Assembly (NCBI GenBank): GCA_021155855.1
Contig: JAJNAZ010000006.1
Span: forward strand, 31,680-95,679
Source: Solirubrobacterales bacterium
Lineage (GTDB): Bacteria > Actinomycetota > Thermoleophilia > Solirubrobacterales > 70-9
Length of the DNA: 64,000 bases
Direction: 5' to 3'
In this document: positions 41,664 to 51,179 of the stretch, one piece after another
Layout of the letters: the number at the start of each line of letters is the position of its first letter
How positions within the stretch are numbered: position 1 is the stretch's first letter
Notes under the pieces: model-generated
Database searches by the model: none
What the model saw: the letters and a program-made list of their open reading frames with translations, nothing else
Told to the model about the DNA's origin: nothing
Program-made: the position numbers and the translations under genes

Positions 41664-43007
41664 ATGACCGGCCGTCTGTTCGACTCCGAGGATCGGTCCG
41701 GGACGGAGCGCCGAACGCCCGTGCCCGCAGGCGAGGCCCCGCTGGCGGTCCGTATGCGCCCGCGCAGTCTCGGCGAGCTGGTCGGCCAGGAGCACCTTCT
41801 CGGCCCCGGCTCGGCGCTGCGCACAGCGATCGAGACCGGCGAGCCGCACTCGATGATCCTCTACGGGCCACCGGGCTCGGGCAAGACGACCCTGGCGCGG
41901 ATCGTCGCCGGCGCGGCGCAGGGTGCCTTCGAGGAGGAGTCGGCGGTCAACGCGGGACGGGCCGAGGTTCGAGCGATGATCGAGAGGGCGGCGGAGCGCC
42001 GCCGGGCCACCGACCAACCGACGATCTTCTTTCTCGACGAGATCCACCGTTTCAACAAGGCCCAGCAGGACGCGCTGCTGCCGGCGGTCGAAGAAGGCCT
42101 GGTGACGCTGATCGGCGCGACCACGGAGAACCCCTACTTCGAGGTCAACTCGGCGCTGCTCTCGCGGAGTCAGATCTACGAGCTGCGCGAACTCGAGCCG
42201 CACCAGATCCGCGCGCTGCTCGAGCGGGCGCTCGCCGACCGCGATCGGGGGATCGCCGACCCACCGCGGGTCACGGACGAGGCGCTGGAGTTGCTCGCCG
42301 GGCGTTCGGGGGGAGACGTGCGAACGGCCTTCGGCGCGCTCGAGCGCGCGGTCGAGGCGGTTCGCGCGGGCAACGGGGAGGTGGAGCTCGCGGTCGCCGA
42401 GGACGCGCTGCAGCGCAAGGCGGTCAGCTTCGACAAGCAGGGCGACCGCCACTACGACTACGCCTCGGCGCTGATCAAGTCGCTGCGCGGCTCCGATCCC
42501 GACGCGGCGATCTACTACCTCGCGGCGATGCTCGAGGGCGGCGAGGACCCGCGCTTCATCGCTCGGCGAATGGTGATCCTCGCCTCCGAGGACATCGGCA
42601 ACGCCGATCCACAGGCGCTGCTCGTCGCCACCGCCGCCGGCCAGGCGGTCGACCGGGTTGGGCTGCCCGAGTGCGCGCTCAACCTCGCCCAGGCGGCCGC
42701 CTACCTCGCCCTGGCGCCGAAGTCGAACGCCTCGACCACCGCGATCTCGGCGGCGATGCGCCACATCGATGAGCACGGCGCCAAGCTGCCGCCCGACCAC
42801 TTGCGCGATGCCCATTACGCCGGGGCGAGGAAGCTCGGACGCGGGCAGGGCTACGTCTATCCGCACGACGAGCCCGGCGGGATCGCCGGCCAGCCGCTGC
42901 TGCCCGCCGAGCTCGAGGACCAGCGCTTCTACGAGCCCACCGACCGCGGCTTCGAGGCCGAGCTCGGCGAGCGCCTGCGGCGGGCGCGGGGTAAGCGCTC
43001 GAATTGA
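41664..43007 (+). CDS. rarA: Replication-associated recombination protein A (RarA/MgsA)
   Basis: A 447-residue AAA+ ATPase: [19 protein letters not shown], Walker [10 protein letters not shown], Walker [16 protein letters not shown], sensor [18 protein letters not shown], then [19 protein letters not shown] and the C-terminal [13 protein letters not shown] segment. It acts at stalled forks. The ATG start comes 9 nt after CATACT. Confidence 0.95.
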   Translation: MTGRLFDSEDRSGTERRTPVPAGEAPLAVRMRPRSLGELVGQEHLLGPGSALRTAIETGEPHSMILYGPPGSGKTTLARIVAGAAQGAFEEESAVNAGRAEVRAMIERAAERRRATDQPTIFFLDEIHRFNKAQQDALLPAVEEGLVTLIGATTENPYFEVNSALLSRSQIYELRELEPHQIRALLERALADRDRGIADPPRVTDEALELLAGRSGGDVRTAFGALERAVEAVRAGNGEVELAVAEDALQRKAVSFDKQGDRHYDYASALIKSLRGSDPDAAIYYLAAMLEGGEDPRFIARRMVILASEDIGNADPQALLVATAAGQAVDRVGLPECALNLAQAAAYLALAPKSNASTTAISAAMRHIDEHGAKLPPDHLRDAHYAGARKLGRGQGYVYPHDEPGGIAGQPLLPAELEDQRFYEPTDRGFEAELGERLRRARGKRSN

Positions 43008-43020
43008 ACCGGCAGCGACC

Positions 43021-43082
43021 GACCGCCGCCGGTGTCGACGGAACGGCTCGGCCCGCCCGACGACGGAGGGCCGGCGGCGGTC
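43021..43082 (+). terminator. Long inverted repeat after rarA, likely terminator
   Basis: A perfect 12-bp inverted repeat, GACCGCCGCCGG (43021-43032) and CCGGCGGCGGTC (43071-43082), with a 38-nt GC-rich loop that can fold further. It starts 14 nt after the rarA stop, in a 175-bp gap. No U-tract. Confidence 0.5.
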
Positions 43083-43167
43083 ATCCAGTTGGTACCCGCC
43101 CGGGCATCGGTCCGAACCCTGATCGCAAACGCCACTCGCTCGCAGGCGTGACCGCGGGCGCCACGAC

Positions 43168-43173
43168 TAGAAT
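43168..43173 (+). promoter_or_regulatory. -10 element of the second aldehyde dehydrogenase gene
   Basis: TAGAAT lies 9 nt before GTG 43183, with no ribosome binding site between. Confidence 0.45.
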
Positions 43174-43182
43174 CGCTACGGC

Positions 43183-44748
43183 GTGGGGGCGCTCGAGTCT
43201 TACAACCCGGCGACCGGCTCGCTCGTCGGCACGGTCGAGACGATCACCGCCGACCAGGTCCAGGGGGTGGTCGACGACGTCGCCGCGGTGCAGCCCTTCT
43301 GGGCCCAGCTGACGCTCGCGGACCGCGCCCGCTACATGCGCCGCGCCGCCGAGGTCCTGGTCTCCGACATGGAGGAGGTCGCGGATCTGCTCACCCGTGA
43401 GCAGGGCAAGCCGATCACCGAGAGCTACGTGATGGAGCTGATCCCGACGATCGACGCGCTGCACTGGTGCGCCAGTGCGGGACCGAAGATCCTCGCCGAC
43501 GAGAAAGTCCCCTACCCGCAGGCGTTCCTGAAGACAAAGCGCAGCATCTTCAGCTATGAGCCGCTCGGCGTTGTCGGCGTGATCGCGCCCTGGAACTATC
43601 CATGGTCGATCCCTTTCGGCGAGGTCGCGATCGCGCTGATGGCGGGCAACGGGGTGGTGCTGAAGCCGGCGAGCCTGACGCCGTTGCTCGGCGAACGGAT
43701 CCAGCAGGTCTTCGACGACGCCGGCTTTCCGCCGGGCCTGGTGCGCACCGTGCACGGCGGCGGCGCGATCGGCCAGGCGTTGTGCGAGGCGTCGACGGCG
43801 AAGATCTTCTTCACCGGCTCGGTCGAGGTCGGGCGCGGGGTCGGCGAGATCTGCGCCCAGCGACTCAAGGGCAGCGTGCTCGAGCTCGGCGGCAAGGACC
43901 CCCAGATCGTCTGCGCCGACGCCGACCTCGCCAACGCCGTCTCGGGCTGCGTCTGGGCCGGCTTCGCCAACTCCGGCCAGACCTGCTCGGGGATCGAGCG
44001 CACGTACGTGGTCGAGGCGGTGGCGGAGCCGTTTCTGGAGGGGGTCCGCCGCGAGGCCGAGCGGCTGACCGTCGGCGACCCGCTCGAGTGGGAGACGGAG
44101 ATCGGCCCGATGGTCGGGGCCGCGCAGGCAGACGTGGTCACCGGCCTCGTCGACGACGCGCTCGCCGACGGCGCCGACCGCATCAGCGGCGGCCCGCGCG
44201 AGGTCCCGGGCTACTCGGGCCGCTTCATCGCTCCGACCGTGCTCGCCGGGGTCACCGACGAGATGCGGATCATGAAGGAGGAGATCTTCGGACCGGTGGT
44301 CCCGGTGATCGTCGTCGCCGACGAGGCCGAGGCCCTCGAACGCGCCAACGACTCCAACTTTGGCCTCGGCGCCTCGGTCTGGACCAGGGACCGCGCCAAG
44401 GGTGAGCGGATCGCGCGCCGGATCGAGTCGGGAATGGTGTGGATCAACGACCACTCCTACTCTCATGGCGCCGCCCAGTGCTCCTGGGGCGGGGTGAAGG
44501 AGTCGGGGCTCGGCCGCTCCCATTCGAAGTTCGGCTTCTATGAGTGCGTCAACGTGAAGCTCGTCGCCTGGGAGCCCGGCCTGGTGCGCGACTTCTGGTG
44601 GCAGCCCTACGACTCCACGCTCGGCACCGCGTTGCGCTCCTCCGCGCGCCTGCTCTACGGGCGCGACGGCGCCCGGCTGAGGGCGCTGCGGGAGGGGTTG
44701 GTGCCGCTGGCCAAGGTCGGCGCGCGGACGTTTCGCAAGGGGCGCTGA
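43183..44748 (+). CDS. Aldehyde dehydrogenase family protein with C-terminal extension
   Basis: A 521-residue aldehyde dehydrogenase: APWNYPWSIPFGEVAIALMA, cofactor turn FTGSVEVGRGVGE, LELGGKDPQIV with the general-base Glu, catalytic Cys in NSGQTCSGIERTYV, and EEIFGPVVPVIV. It ends with a 50-residue extension rich in Arg (FWWQPYDSTLGTALRSSARL and on) seen in the subfamily that oxidises long-chain or aromatic aldehydes. Substrate inferred only to this level. GTG start. Confidence 0.9.
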   Translation: MGALESYNPATGSLVGTVETITADQVQGVVDDVAAVQPFWAQLTLADRARYMRRAAEVLVSDMEEVADLLTREQGKPITESYVMELIPTIDALHWCASAGPKILADEKVPYPQAFLKTKRSIFSYEPLGVVGVIAPWNYPWSIPFGEVAIALMAGNGVVLKPASLTPLLGERIQQVFDDAGFPPGLVRTVHGGGAIGQALCEASTAKIFFTGSVEVGRGVGEICAQRLKGSVLELGGKDPQIVCADADLANAVSGCVWAGFANSGQTCSGIERTYVVEAVAEPFLEGVRREAERLTVGDPLEWETEIGPMVGAAQADVVTGLVDDALADGADRISGGPREVPGYSGRFIAPTVLAGVTDEMRIMKEEIFGPVVPVIVVADEAEALERANDSNFGLGASVWTRDRAKGERIARRIESGMVWINDHSYSHGAAQCSWGGVKESGLGRSHSKFGFYECVNVKLVAWEPGLVRDFWWQPYDSTLGTALRSSARLLYGRDGARLRALREGLVPLAKVGARTFRKGR

Positions 44749-44756
44749 CCCGGGGT

Positions 44757-45245
44757 CTAGCTCGCCGGCAGCTCGGTGAGCAGCTGCTTCGCCTGGGCCG
44801 AGACCTCGTGGTCGACCTGGACCTCGTAGCGCTCGGCCTGCATGCCACGCACCGAGGCGAAGTCGCGCCGGCCGCCCTGCATCGCCTGCGTGATCGCGCC
44901 GAAGGTGGCGCCGAACAGCGCCCCGACGATCAACCCGTAGAGAAGCACCCCGAAGAAGGCCTCGTCGATGGTGAAGAAGAGCCCCAGCAGCAGTGCGAAG
45001 AAGAGGCCGATCATCGCTCCCTGGCCGGCCCCGATCAGCGCCGCGCGGCCGGTGGTCATCCGGCCCGCGATCTGCTCGACGGTCTTCAGCCCGGTCCCGA
45101 CGATCGCCGCGCGCTCGACCGGAAAGCCCTTGTCGGAGAGGAAGTCGACCGCGCGCTCGGCGTCGCGGTACTGGTTGTAGGTGGCGACCGTCGTGCGCGA
45201 CGGCTCCCCCTGGGCCGGCGCGGCCGGTGTAGTCGCCTCGTCCAC
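44757..45245 (-). CDS. General stress protein 17M-like domain protein with glycine-zipper membrane segment
   Basis: A 162-residue protein: a disordered Pro/Thr start, a GSP17M-like fold (VATYNQYRDAERAVDFLSDKGFPVERAAIVG), then two hydrophobic Gly-rich helices (AALIGAGQGAMIGLFFALLLG and LIVGALFGATFGAITQ). Relatives are induced in general stress; the biochemical role is unknown. GTG start 8 nt after TACACT. Confidence 0.82.
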   Translation of the reverse strand: MDEATTPAAPAQGEPSRTTVATYNQYRDAERAVDFLSDKGFPVERAAIVGTGLKTVEQIAGRMTTGRAALIGAGQGAMIGLFFALLLGLFFTIDEAFFGVLLYGLIVGALFGATFGAITQAMQGGRRDFASVRGMQAERYEVQVDHEVSAQAKQLLTELPAS

Positions 45246-45253
45246 GGTTGGGG

Positions 45254-45259
45254 AGTGTA
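45254..45259 (-). promoter_or_regulatory. -10 element of the stress-protein gene
   Basis: TACACT on the minus strand, 8 nt before GTG 45245; leaderless mRNA predicted. Confidence 0.45.
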
Positions 45260-45273
45260 TCCCTCGTGGACCG

Positions 45274-45927
45274 CTAGGGAGAGATTCGCGCGTGCAGGTG
45301 GTTGTCGTGGTTGACCAGCGGCGTGACCACTCGGGGAGGTCCGGTGAGCGGCAGGTTCGGCCCCACGTAGATCGTCGTCGCGCCGGCCTCGACGAACAGG
45401 TCGACCAGCTCCTGCGCCAGCCGCACATCGACCTCGTCGACCGCCTCGGGCGGGCGCTCGCGGCGATCGAGGCGCGGGTAGTAGACGTCGACGTCAAGGC
45501 CGTTCTGGTGCGTTGCGTGGCCGATGCCGCCGCTGACCTCGGGCCCGAAATAGCCGCCACGGCGGAGGCTGAGGTCGCCGATCCCAACCCGTGGGGCCCG
45601 CGGGTGGCGGGTGCTGAACTCGCGTACCACTCGCAGCGTCGTGCGCACCAGCTCGTCGGTGCCCCAACGACGCCAGTCGCGATCCGGCCGTCGCTTCAGC
45701 ACCGGATCCCAGGTGAAGTGCGCGGGCCCCGCGGCCGGCAGGCGCACGCCGTCGACCAGGCTGCCAGCCTCAGGTGCGCCGAGGGCGACCGAGTCCCGCC
45801 ACTCGACTCGCGGGCCTGCGGAGGCCTCGGCGGCGCGCTCGCCGGGGCCCGGTTCGGGCACCAGCAGCAGCGCGGCGACGACGATTGCTATTTCCGCCCA
45901 CATGCCCCGAGTACGAACGCGGCGCAT
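45274..45927 (-). CDS. Penicillin-insensitive murein endopeptidase-like peptidase (M74/LAS type)
   Basis: A 217-residue exported or anchored protein: short N-terminal hydrophobic segment (WAEIAIVVAALLLV), then a LAS-fold zinc peptidase with GIGHATHQNGLDVDVYYPR (H and D ligands) and NHDNHLHARI (third ligand). MepA-type enzymes cut D-Ala-mDAP crosslinks of peptidoglycan. ATG 45927 was chosen; ATG 45903 would still leave the anchor. It lies back to back with ccmA. Confidence 0.82.
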   Translation of the reverse strand: MRRVRTRGMWAEIAIVVAALLLVPEPGPGERAAEASAGPRVEWRDSVALGAPEAGSLVDGVRLPAAGPAHFTWDPVLKRRPDRDWRRWGTDELVRTTLRVVREFSTRHPRAPRVGIGDLSLRRGGYFGPEVSGGIGHATHQNGLDVDVYYPRLDRRERPPEAVDEVDVRLAQELVDLFVEAGATTIYVGPNLPLTGPPRVVTPLVNHDNHLHARISP

Positions 45928-45947
45928 CGCGGGGTCCGCGATCCTTG

Positions 45948-46703
45948 ATGAGCATGGAGAGCGCCCTGGAGCCATCGACAGCGGCCGGCACCCACGGCGG
46001 GCCGGAGGCGGTGATCGCGTTGACCGGGGTGCGACGTGATTACGGCGAGCGCCCGGTGGTCAGCGACGTCTCGATCGAGCTGGCGGCGGGGCAGACCCTG
46101 GCGGTGCTCGGGCCCAACGGCGCCGGCAAGACCACCGTGCTGCGCATCCTTGCCACCCTGTTGCGGCCAAGCGCCGGCGGCGTCACGGTGCTGGGCGCCA
46201 GGCTGCCGAGCGAAGCGTGGAAGGCGCGCGGCCGAATCGGCTATCTGGGCCACCAGCCGCTGCTCTACCGGGAGCTGACCGTGCGCGAGAACCTCGGCTT
46301 CAACGCGCGCCTGCACGGGATCGAGCGCCCGGAAGCGCGGATCGAGGAGCTCCTCGGTCGCGCCGGCCTCGCCCGCCGCGGCGGCGAGCTGGTCCGCAAC
46401 CTCTCCGCCGGGATGCTCCAGCGCGCGGCGATTTGCCGGGCGCTTCTGCACGAGCCCGAGCTGCTGCTGCTCGACGAGCCGCGGTCGCACCTCGATCCGG
46501 CTGCCGGCGTGATCGTCGACGAGCTGCTCGGCCCTGAGCGGGGCCGCAGCCGGGTGATCGTCACGCACGCGGTCGAGGCCGGGCTCGTCGAGGCCGACCA
46601 GGTGCTGCTGCTGCGGGCCGACGGGATCGTTGCCCACGCCGGACCGGTGGCCGCCCTGTCGCCCGGGGACGCCCGCGCGGTCTACGGCGGAGCCGTGCGA
46701 TGA
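45948..46703 (+). CDS. ccmA: Heme exporter ATP-binding protein CcmA
   Basis: A 251-residue ABC ATPase: Walker A LGPNGAGKTTVLRIL, signature LSAGMLQRAAICRALL, Walker B LLLLDEPRSHLDP, and H-loop VTHAVEAG. The signature is LSAGM instead of LSGGQ, as in other CcmA proteins. It energises CcmB/CcmC for heme handling in system I cytochrome c maturation. It overlaps ccmB by 4 nt (ATGA). Confidence 0.9.
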   Translation: MSMESALEPSTAAGTHGGPEAVIALTGVRRDYGERPVVSDVSIELAAGQTLAVLGPNGAGKTTVLRILATLLRPSAGGVTVLGARLPSEAWKARGRIGYLGHQPLLYRELTVRENLGFNARLHGIERPEARIEELLGRAGLARRGGELVRNLSAGMLQRAAICRALLHEPELLLLDEPRSHLDPAAGVIVDELLGPERGRSRVIVTHAVEAGLVEADQVLLLRADGIVAHAGPVAALSPGDARAVYGGAVR

Positions 46704-47368
46704 ACGCCTTCCGCGCGATCCTCGCGAAGGACCTGCGGACCGAGCTGCGGACGCTGGAGTCCGTGCCGGCGATGGCCCTGTTCGCCGCGACCACCTTCGT
46801 ACTCTTTCGCTTCGGGCTCGACCGGACCACGCTCGAGGGCAGCCTCGCCGCGGGCGTACTGCTGGCGACGGTTCTGTTCGCGGCGATCCTGGCGATCAAC
46901 CGCGTCTTCGTCGCCGAGCGCGAGCAGGGCGGCTTCGACGTCATCCGCCTGGCGCCGGTCGACGGCACGTCGCTGTTCGCGGCCAAGGTCTGCGTGCTGG
47001 CGATCTATCTGCTGGCGCTGGAACTGATCGCGGTGCCCGTGTTCGCGATCCTCTTCGGTGTCGGTGCCGCCGGGCTGGCACCACTCGCCGCGGTGCTGGT
47101 GCTCGCAGACCTCGGGCTGGCGACCGTCGGCGCCCTGGTTTCGTCGATCGCCGTCAACTCGCGCGCCCGGGATCTGATCGGGCCGCTGTTGCTGTTGCCG
47201 CTGCTGGTCCCGGTGATGATCGCCGCGGCCGGCGCGGCCGAGCCGCTGCTCGCCGCGGGCGGCCCTGCCTACGGCGAATTCGGCCAATGGATGGCGATCC
47301 TCGCTCTCTACGATCTAGTGTTCGTCGCCGTCGGTTACGCCGTCTACGACTTCCTGCTCGAGGACTGA
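46700..47368 (+). CDS. ccmB: Heme exporter membrane protein CcmB
   Basis: A 222-residue permease with six likely helices; N-terminal AILAKDLRTELRTLESVPAM and FVAEREQGGFDVIRLAPVDG are CcmB marks. Forms the CcmABCD heme complex with its neighbours. Confidence 0.9.
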   Translation: MNAFRAILAKDLRTELRTLESVPAMALFAATTFVLFRFGLDRTTLEGSLAAGVLLATVLFAAILAINRVFVAEREQGGFDVIRLAPVDGTSLFAAKVCVLAIYLLALELIAVPVFAILFGVGAAGLAPLAAVLVLADLGLATVGALVSSIAVNSRARDLIGPLLLLPLLVPVMIAAAGAAEPLLAAGGPAYGEFGQWMAILALYDLVFVAVGYAVYDFLLED

Positions 47369-47386
47369 GCCGGCGCCGGTGATCGA

Positions 47387-48127
47387 ATGAGCTTCAAGGC
47401 ACCGCGAATCCTCCCCGCGCTGACCGTCGTAACCCTGGCGGCCGGGTTCATCCTGGTCTTCTACTTCGCGCCCAACGACGCCGACCAGGGCTTCATCCAG
47501 AAGATCTTCTACCTTCATGTGCCGCTTGCGGTCTGCGCGCTGGTCGGCTTCATGGTCGCGGCGGTGCAGGCGATCCTGCACCTTCGAAGCGGCGATCCCG
47601 GCTGGGACGCGCGCTCCTACGTCTCGATCCACATCTCGGTGATCCTCGGCGTCGCGGTGTTGATCACCGGCTCGATCTGGGCTCGAGCCTCGTGGGGCAA
47701 GTGGTTCGTCTGGGACGAGCCGACCCTGGTTTCGTTCCTGATCGTCTTCTTGCTCTATTGCACCTACTACCCGCTGCGCTACGCGATCGAGGATCGCGAG
47801 CGCCAGGCCCGCTACGCCTCGGTGTTCGCGATCACGGCGGGGGCGTTCGTGCCGCTCAACTTCCTCGCCGTGCGGCTCGCCGAGAGCCTCGTCCATCCGC
47901 GCGTCTTCGCCACCGCCGACGGCGGCCTAACGCCGAAGATGACTGTGACCTTCCTCGTCTGCCTGGCCGGCATGGCGCTGCTCTGGCAGACGCTCGTCCG
48001 GTTCGAGCTCGCCGCGAAGTCGACCCGGGCGCGGCTGGCGCGCCTGCGCCGAGCGCTCGACCAGGACGCGGTCGCGGGCGGCTCGCGGATCGCGCCCGTC
48101 CCGCGTCGGGCTTCGGGAGCCGGCTGA
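47387..48127 (+). CDS. ccmC: Heme-handling membrane protein CcmC (CcsA/CycZ family)
   Basis: A 246-residue membrane protein with the WWD-type tryptophan motif GSIWARASWGKWFVWDEP and flanking heme-ligand His residues in FYLHVPLA and HISVILGVAV. It presents heme to CcmE. Arg-rich tail. Stop shares a base with the next ATG (TGATG). Confidence 0.92.
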   Translation: MSFKAPRILPALTVVTLAAGFILVFYFAPNDADQGFIQKIFYLHVPLAVCALVGFMVAAVQAILHLRSGDPGWDARSYVSIHISVILGVAVLITGSIWARASWGKWFVWDEPTLVSFLIVFLLYCTYYPLRYAIEDRERQARYASVFAITAGAFVPLNFLAVRLAESLVHPRVFATADGGLTPKMTVTFLVCLAGMALLWQTLVRFELAAKSTRARLARLRRALDQDAVAGGSRIAPVPRRASGAG

Positions 48128-48330
48128 TGCCGGCGCTGCCGCTCGACGAGGCCGGCAAGTACGTCGCCGGCGCCTACGTGGCCTTTCTCGCGCTGCTGCT
48201 GATCTACCTCGCGATCATGGCCGCCCGCCTGCAGCGGATCAGCAGCGAGCTCGGCGAGCTGGCCGAGCTTGCGGAGGAACGAGACCGCGAGCCGGCCGAG
48301 GATCCCGCCCGCGAGGAGGTTCGCGCGTGA
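48127..48330 (+). CDS. ccmD: CcmD-like small membrane protein
   Basis: A 67-residue protein: short periplasmic start, one helix (VAGAYVAFLALLLIYLAIM) and an acidic cytosolic tail. Size, position after ccmC and topology match CcmD, which anchors heme-CcmE release; sequence conservation in this family is weak. It overlaps ccmC (TGATG) and hemA (GTGA), tying cytochrome maturation to heme synthesis. Confidence 0.8.
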   Translation: MPALPLDEAGKYVAGAYVAFLALLLIYLAIMAARLQRISSELGELAELAEERDREPAEDPAREEVRA

Positions 48331-49670
48331 CGGAGCTGTTGGCGCTTGGGATCTCGCACAAGACCGCGCCGCTGGAGCTGCGCGAGCGGCTGGCGCTGAC
48401 CGAGGGCAGGGCCGTGGGCGTGCTCGGCGAGCTGGTCGAGCGCGACGAGGTGCTCGAGGCGGCCGCGATCTCGACCTGCAACCGAACCGAGCTCTACCTG
48501 TACGTCGGCGACGGCGTCGGCGCTGAGTCACTGGCGCTCGGGCTGCTCGCGCGCGAGGCCGGGATTCCGCCGACCGAGCTCGTCGGCCACCTCTACTCGC
48601 TGCGCGCGTCGGTGGCCGCGGGCCATCTGCTGCGGGTCACCGCCGGGCTCGATTCGATGATCATCGGCGAGGCCGAGGTCCAGGGCCAGGTGAAGCGCGC
48701 CTACGAGCTGGCGTTGGTCGAGGGCGCCACCGGACCGGTCCTCAACCACCTCTTCCGCCTCGCGCTCGCGGCGGGCAAGCGGGCTCGTACCGAGACCGGG
48801 ATCTCCCAGCGCTCGCTCTCGGTGCCCTCGGTCGCCGTCGACCTCGCCCGGCGCACTCTCGGCGAGCTCGACGAGCGCCGGGTGCTCGTCGTCGGTGCCG
48901 GCGAGACCGCCGAGCTGACCGCCCGCGCGCTGGCCGCCAAGGGGGTACACGCGATCTTCATCGCCAACCGCCACTACGACCGCGCGATCGGCCTCGCGCA
49001 GCGCTTCGCCGGCCAGGCGGTGCGGATCGAGGCGCTGCCCGAGGAGATGGTCAACGCCGACATCGTCGTCACCTCGACCAGCTCACCGCATCACGTCGTC
49101 GAGCGTGAGGAGCTCGGCGAGGTGATGGACCTTCGTGAGGACCGGCGGCTGCTGCTGATCGACCTCGCCGTCCCGCGCGACATCCACCCCGCCTGCCGCG
49201 AGCTGACCGCCGTCAGCCTCTACGACATGGACGATCTGCAGACGCTGGTCGAGCGCAATGTCTCGGGCCGCGAGGTCGAGGCGAGGCGCGCCGACGCGAT
49301 CCTGAGGACGGAGCTCGACCGCTTCGACCGTTGGCTCGCGGCCCAGGACGTGACGCCGACGGTTGCGGCCCTTCGCGCCCGAGCCGACGACGTGGTCAAG
49401 CGGGTGCTGGCCGAGAACGAGCAGCGCTGGGAGGGACTCACCGAGGCCGATCGCGAGCGGTTGCGCGCGGCGGCACGGTCGATCGCCTCACGTCTGCTGC
49501 ACGAGCCCACCCTGCGGCTGAAGCGCGCCGCCGGCGACGACGACGTGTACTCGAAGATCGCGGCGCTGCGCGAGCTCTTCGGCCTCGACCCGGAGTCGGA
49601 GCCGCTCCGGGCACCGGTGGCCGAGGTGTCGGACTTGCGCGATCGCCGGCGCCGCCGCGGCGACCGGTGA
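48327..49670 (+). CDS. hemA: Glutamyl-tRNA reductase
   Basis: A 447-residue enzyme of the C5 heme route. GISHKTAPLELRERL, catalytic Cys in STCNRTELYLY, VTAGLDSMIIGEAEVQGQVK, NADPH-binding VLVVGAGETAELTARAL and a C-terminal dimerisation helix (RADDVVKRVLAENEQRWEGL). It makes glutamate-1-semialdehyde from Glu-tRNA. GTG start within the ccmD stop. Confidence 0.96.
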   Translation: MTELLALGISHKTAPLELRERLALTEGRAVGVLGELVERDEVLEAAAISTCNRTELYLYVGDGVGAESLALGLLAREAGIPPTELVGHLYSLRASVAAGHLLRVTAGLDSMIIGEAEVQGQVKRAYELALVEGATGPVLNHLFRLALAAGKRARTETGISQRSLSVPSVAVDLARRTLGELDERRVLVVGAGETAELTARALAAKGVHAIFIANRHYDRAIGLAQRFAGQAVRIEALPEEMVNADIVVTSTSSPHHVVEREELGEVMDLREDRRLLLIDLAVPRDIHPACRELTAVSLYDMDDLQTLVERNVSGREVEARRADAILRTELDRFDRWLAAQDVTPTVAALRARADDVVKRVLAENEQRWEGLTEADRERLRAAARSIASRLLHEPTLRLKRAAGDDDVYSKIAALRELFGLDPESEPLRAPVAEVSDLRDRRRRRGDR

Positions 49671-50545
49671 AGATCGGGACTCGGTCCAGCGCCCTGGCGC
49701 TGGCCCAGGCGCAGACGGTCGCTGCGACGCTCGGCGGGGCCGAGGTCGTGGCGGTGAAGACCTCCGATGGCGACGTCGGCGACAAGGAGCGCTTTGTCCG
49801 CGGGGTCGAGACGGCCCTTCTCGACGGCGAGGTCGACGTCGGCGTGCACTCGGCCAAGGACATGCCGGGTGAGCTTCCCGACGGGCTTGCGCTGGTCGGT
49901 GTCCCCGGCCGCGAGGATCCCAGCGACGTCTTCGTCGGCGCCGCGAGCTCGCTATCCGAGCTCGGCGACGGCGCCCGGATCGGCACTTCCAGCCTGCGGC
50001 GGCGTTCACAGCTGCTCGCGCTCCGCCCCGGTCTCGAGATCGCCGAGCTGCGCGGCAACGTCGACACTCGCCTGGGCAAGCTCGCGGTCGGTGAATACGA
50101 CGGCATCGTCCTCGCCGGCGCCGGCCTCGCCAGGCTCGGCCGCGAGGCCGAGATCCGCTTTCGCTTCCCGCTCGACGAGCTAACGCCGGCACCGGGCCAG
50201 GGCAGCCTGGCGCTCGAGGCACGACGCGACGACGCCGAGACGACGGCGGCCGCCGGCCGGGTCACCGACCGCGCCGCGCTTACCGAGCTCACAGCAGAGC
50301 GCGCCGCCACCCGGTCGCTGGGCGCGAGCTGCGACACCCCGGTGGGTGTCTGCGCCCGAGTCGAGGGCTCCGAGCTCTCGGTACGCGGCTACGCCGGGCT
50401 CGCCGGCGGCGAGGAGTGGGTCCGCGACCGGATCGCTGGCGACCCCGAGCAGCCCGCGGCGCTCGGCCAGGCGCTCGCCGAGCGGATGCTCGCCGCCGGG
50501 GCGCGCGAGATCCTCGACCGGGCCGGCGCGTCGCGCAAGACGTAG
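49667..50545 (+). CDS. hemC: Porphobilinogen deaminase
   Basis: A 292-residue enzyme, slightly shorter than the usual 305-315. IGTRSSALALAQAQTVA, VHSAKDMPGELPDGL, substrate-binding IGTSSLRRRSQLLALRP and LRGNVDTRLGKL, and the dipyrromethane cofactor Cys in LGASCDTPVG. It builds hydroxymethylbilane. GTG start overlaps the hemA stop (GTGA). Confidence 0.95.
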   Translation: MKIGTRSSALALAQAQTVAATLGGAEVVAVKTSDGDVGDKERFVRGVETALLDGEVDVGVHSAKDMPGELPDGLALVGVPGREDPSDVFVGAASSLSELGDGARIGTSSLRRRSQLLALRPGLEIAELRGNVDTRLGKLAVGEYDGIVLAGAGLARLGREAEIRFRFPLDELTPAPGQGSLALEARRDDAETTAAAGRVTDRAALTELTAERAATRSLGASCDTPVGVCARVEGSELSVRGYAGLAGGEEWVRDRIAGDPEQPAALGQALAERMLAAGAREILDRAGASRKT

Positions 50546-50560
50546 GGGTGGGCTAACGCC

Positions 50561-51133
50561 TCACGACCCGAACGGCAGCCACCCGTCTCGGTGGGGCGTC
50601 GCCTCCGGCGCCGGGAAGCGGGCGTAGGGATCGTCGGGGTCATCGGGCGCGGCGCCATGGCGGCGCGCGGCCTCGTCGACCACGTAGGCGCCGCCGTTGC
50701 AGTCCTGGCCGATGTGCGCGCGGGTGCCGATCGCGACCAGGACGCAGCCGTCCTCACCGGCGCCGACGATCACGTGGCGGGTACCGGGCGGGCAGTGGAC
50801 GAAGTCCCACTGACGGAGCGGGCGCTCCTCGCCCTCGACGATCAGGATGCCGTCGCCGGAGAGTACGAGGAAGTCCTCGCAGTCGGCCTCCCAGTGGTAC
50901 ATGCCGATCGGCTCGCCGCCGCCGAGTGCGACCAGGTTGACGCCGAGCTCGCGGAAGTTGGTCTCGGCCTCCTCCTCCGTCCATCCGGTGAATGGCAGGC
51001 TGTGACCTCGGCCCGGTCGCTCGATCCAGCGTGCGTCGCGGGCGTTGAGCACGAACCAGCCTGCGCTGGTTGTGACCAGCCCAGCGTCGGTCTGCTCGAG
51101 CTTGGCCTCCGAGACGGGGCGCCGATCGCTCAC
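50561..51133 (-). CDS. Cupin domain protein set against the heme operon
   Basis: A 190-residue cupin: GMYHWEADCEDFLVLSGDG gives motif 1, WDFVHCPPGTRHVIVGAG gives motif 2, with metal-binding His/Glu positions. It has an N-terminal extension and ends DDPYARFPAPEATP. Function unknown. It is encoded on the opposite strand between hemC and cobA/hemD, breaking the run. GTG start 8 nt after TAGTCT; an upstream start at 51181 would overlap the next gene's promoter. Confidence 0.83.
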   Translation of the reverse strand: MSDRRPVSEAKLEQTDAGLVTTSAGWFVLNARDARWIERPGRGHSLPFTGWTEEEAETNFRELGVNLVALGGGEPIGMYHWEADCEDFLVLSGDGILIVEGEERPLRQWDFVHCPPGTRHVIVGAGEDGCVLVAIGTRAHIGQDCNGGAYVVDEAARRHGAAPDDPDDPYARFPAPEATPHRDGWLPFGS

Positions 51134-51141
51134 GAGCGCGG

Positions 51142-51147
51142 AGACTA
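51142..51147 (-). promoter_or_regulatory. -10 element of the cupin gene
   Basis: TAGTCT on the minus strand, 8 nt before GTG 51133. A TACGCT at 51160-51165 on the plus strand may serve cobA/hemD. Confidence 0.4.
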
Positions 51148-51179
51148 ACGGGGCCGCGTACGCTGCCCGCGGTCGGAGC

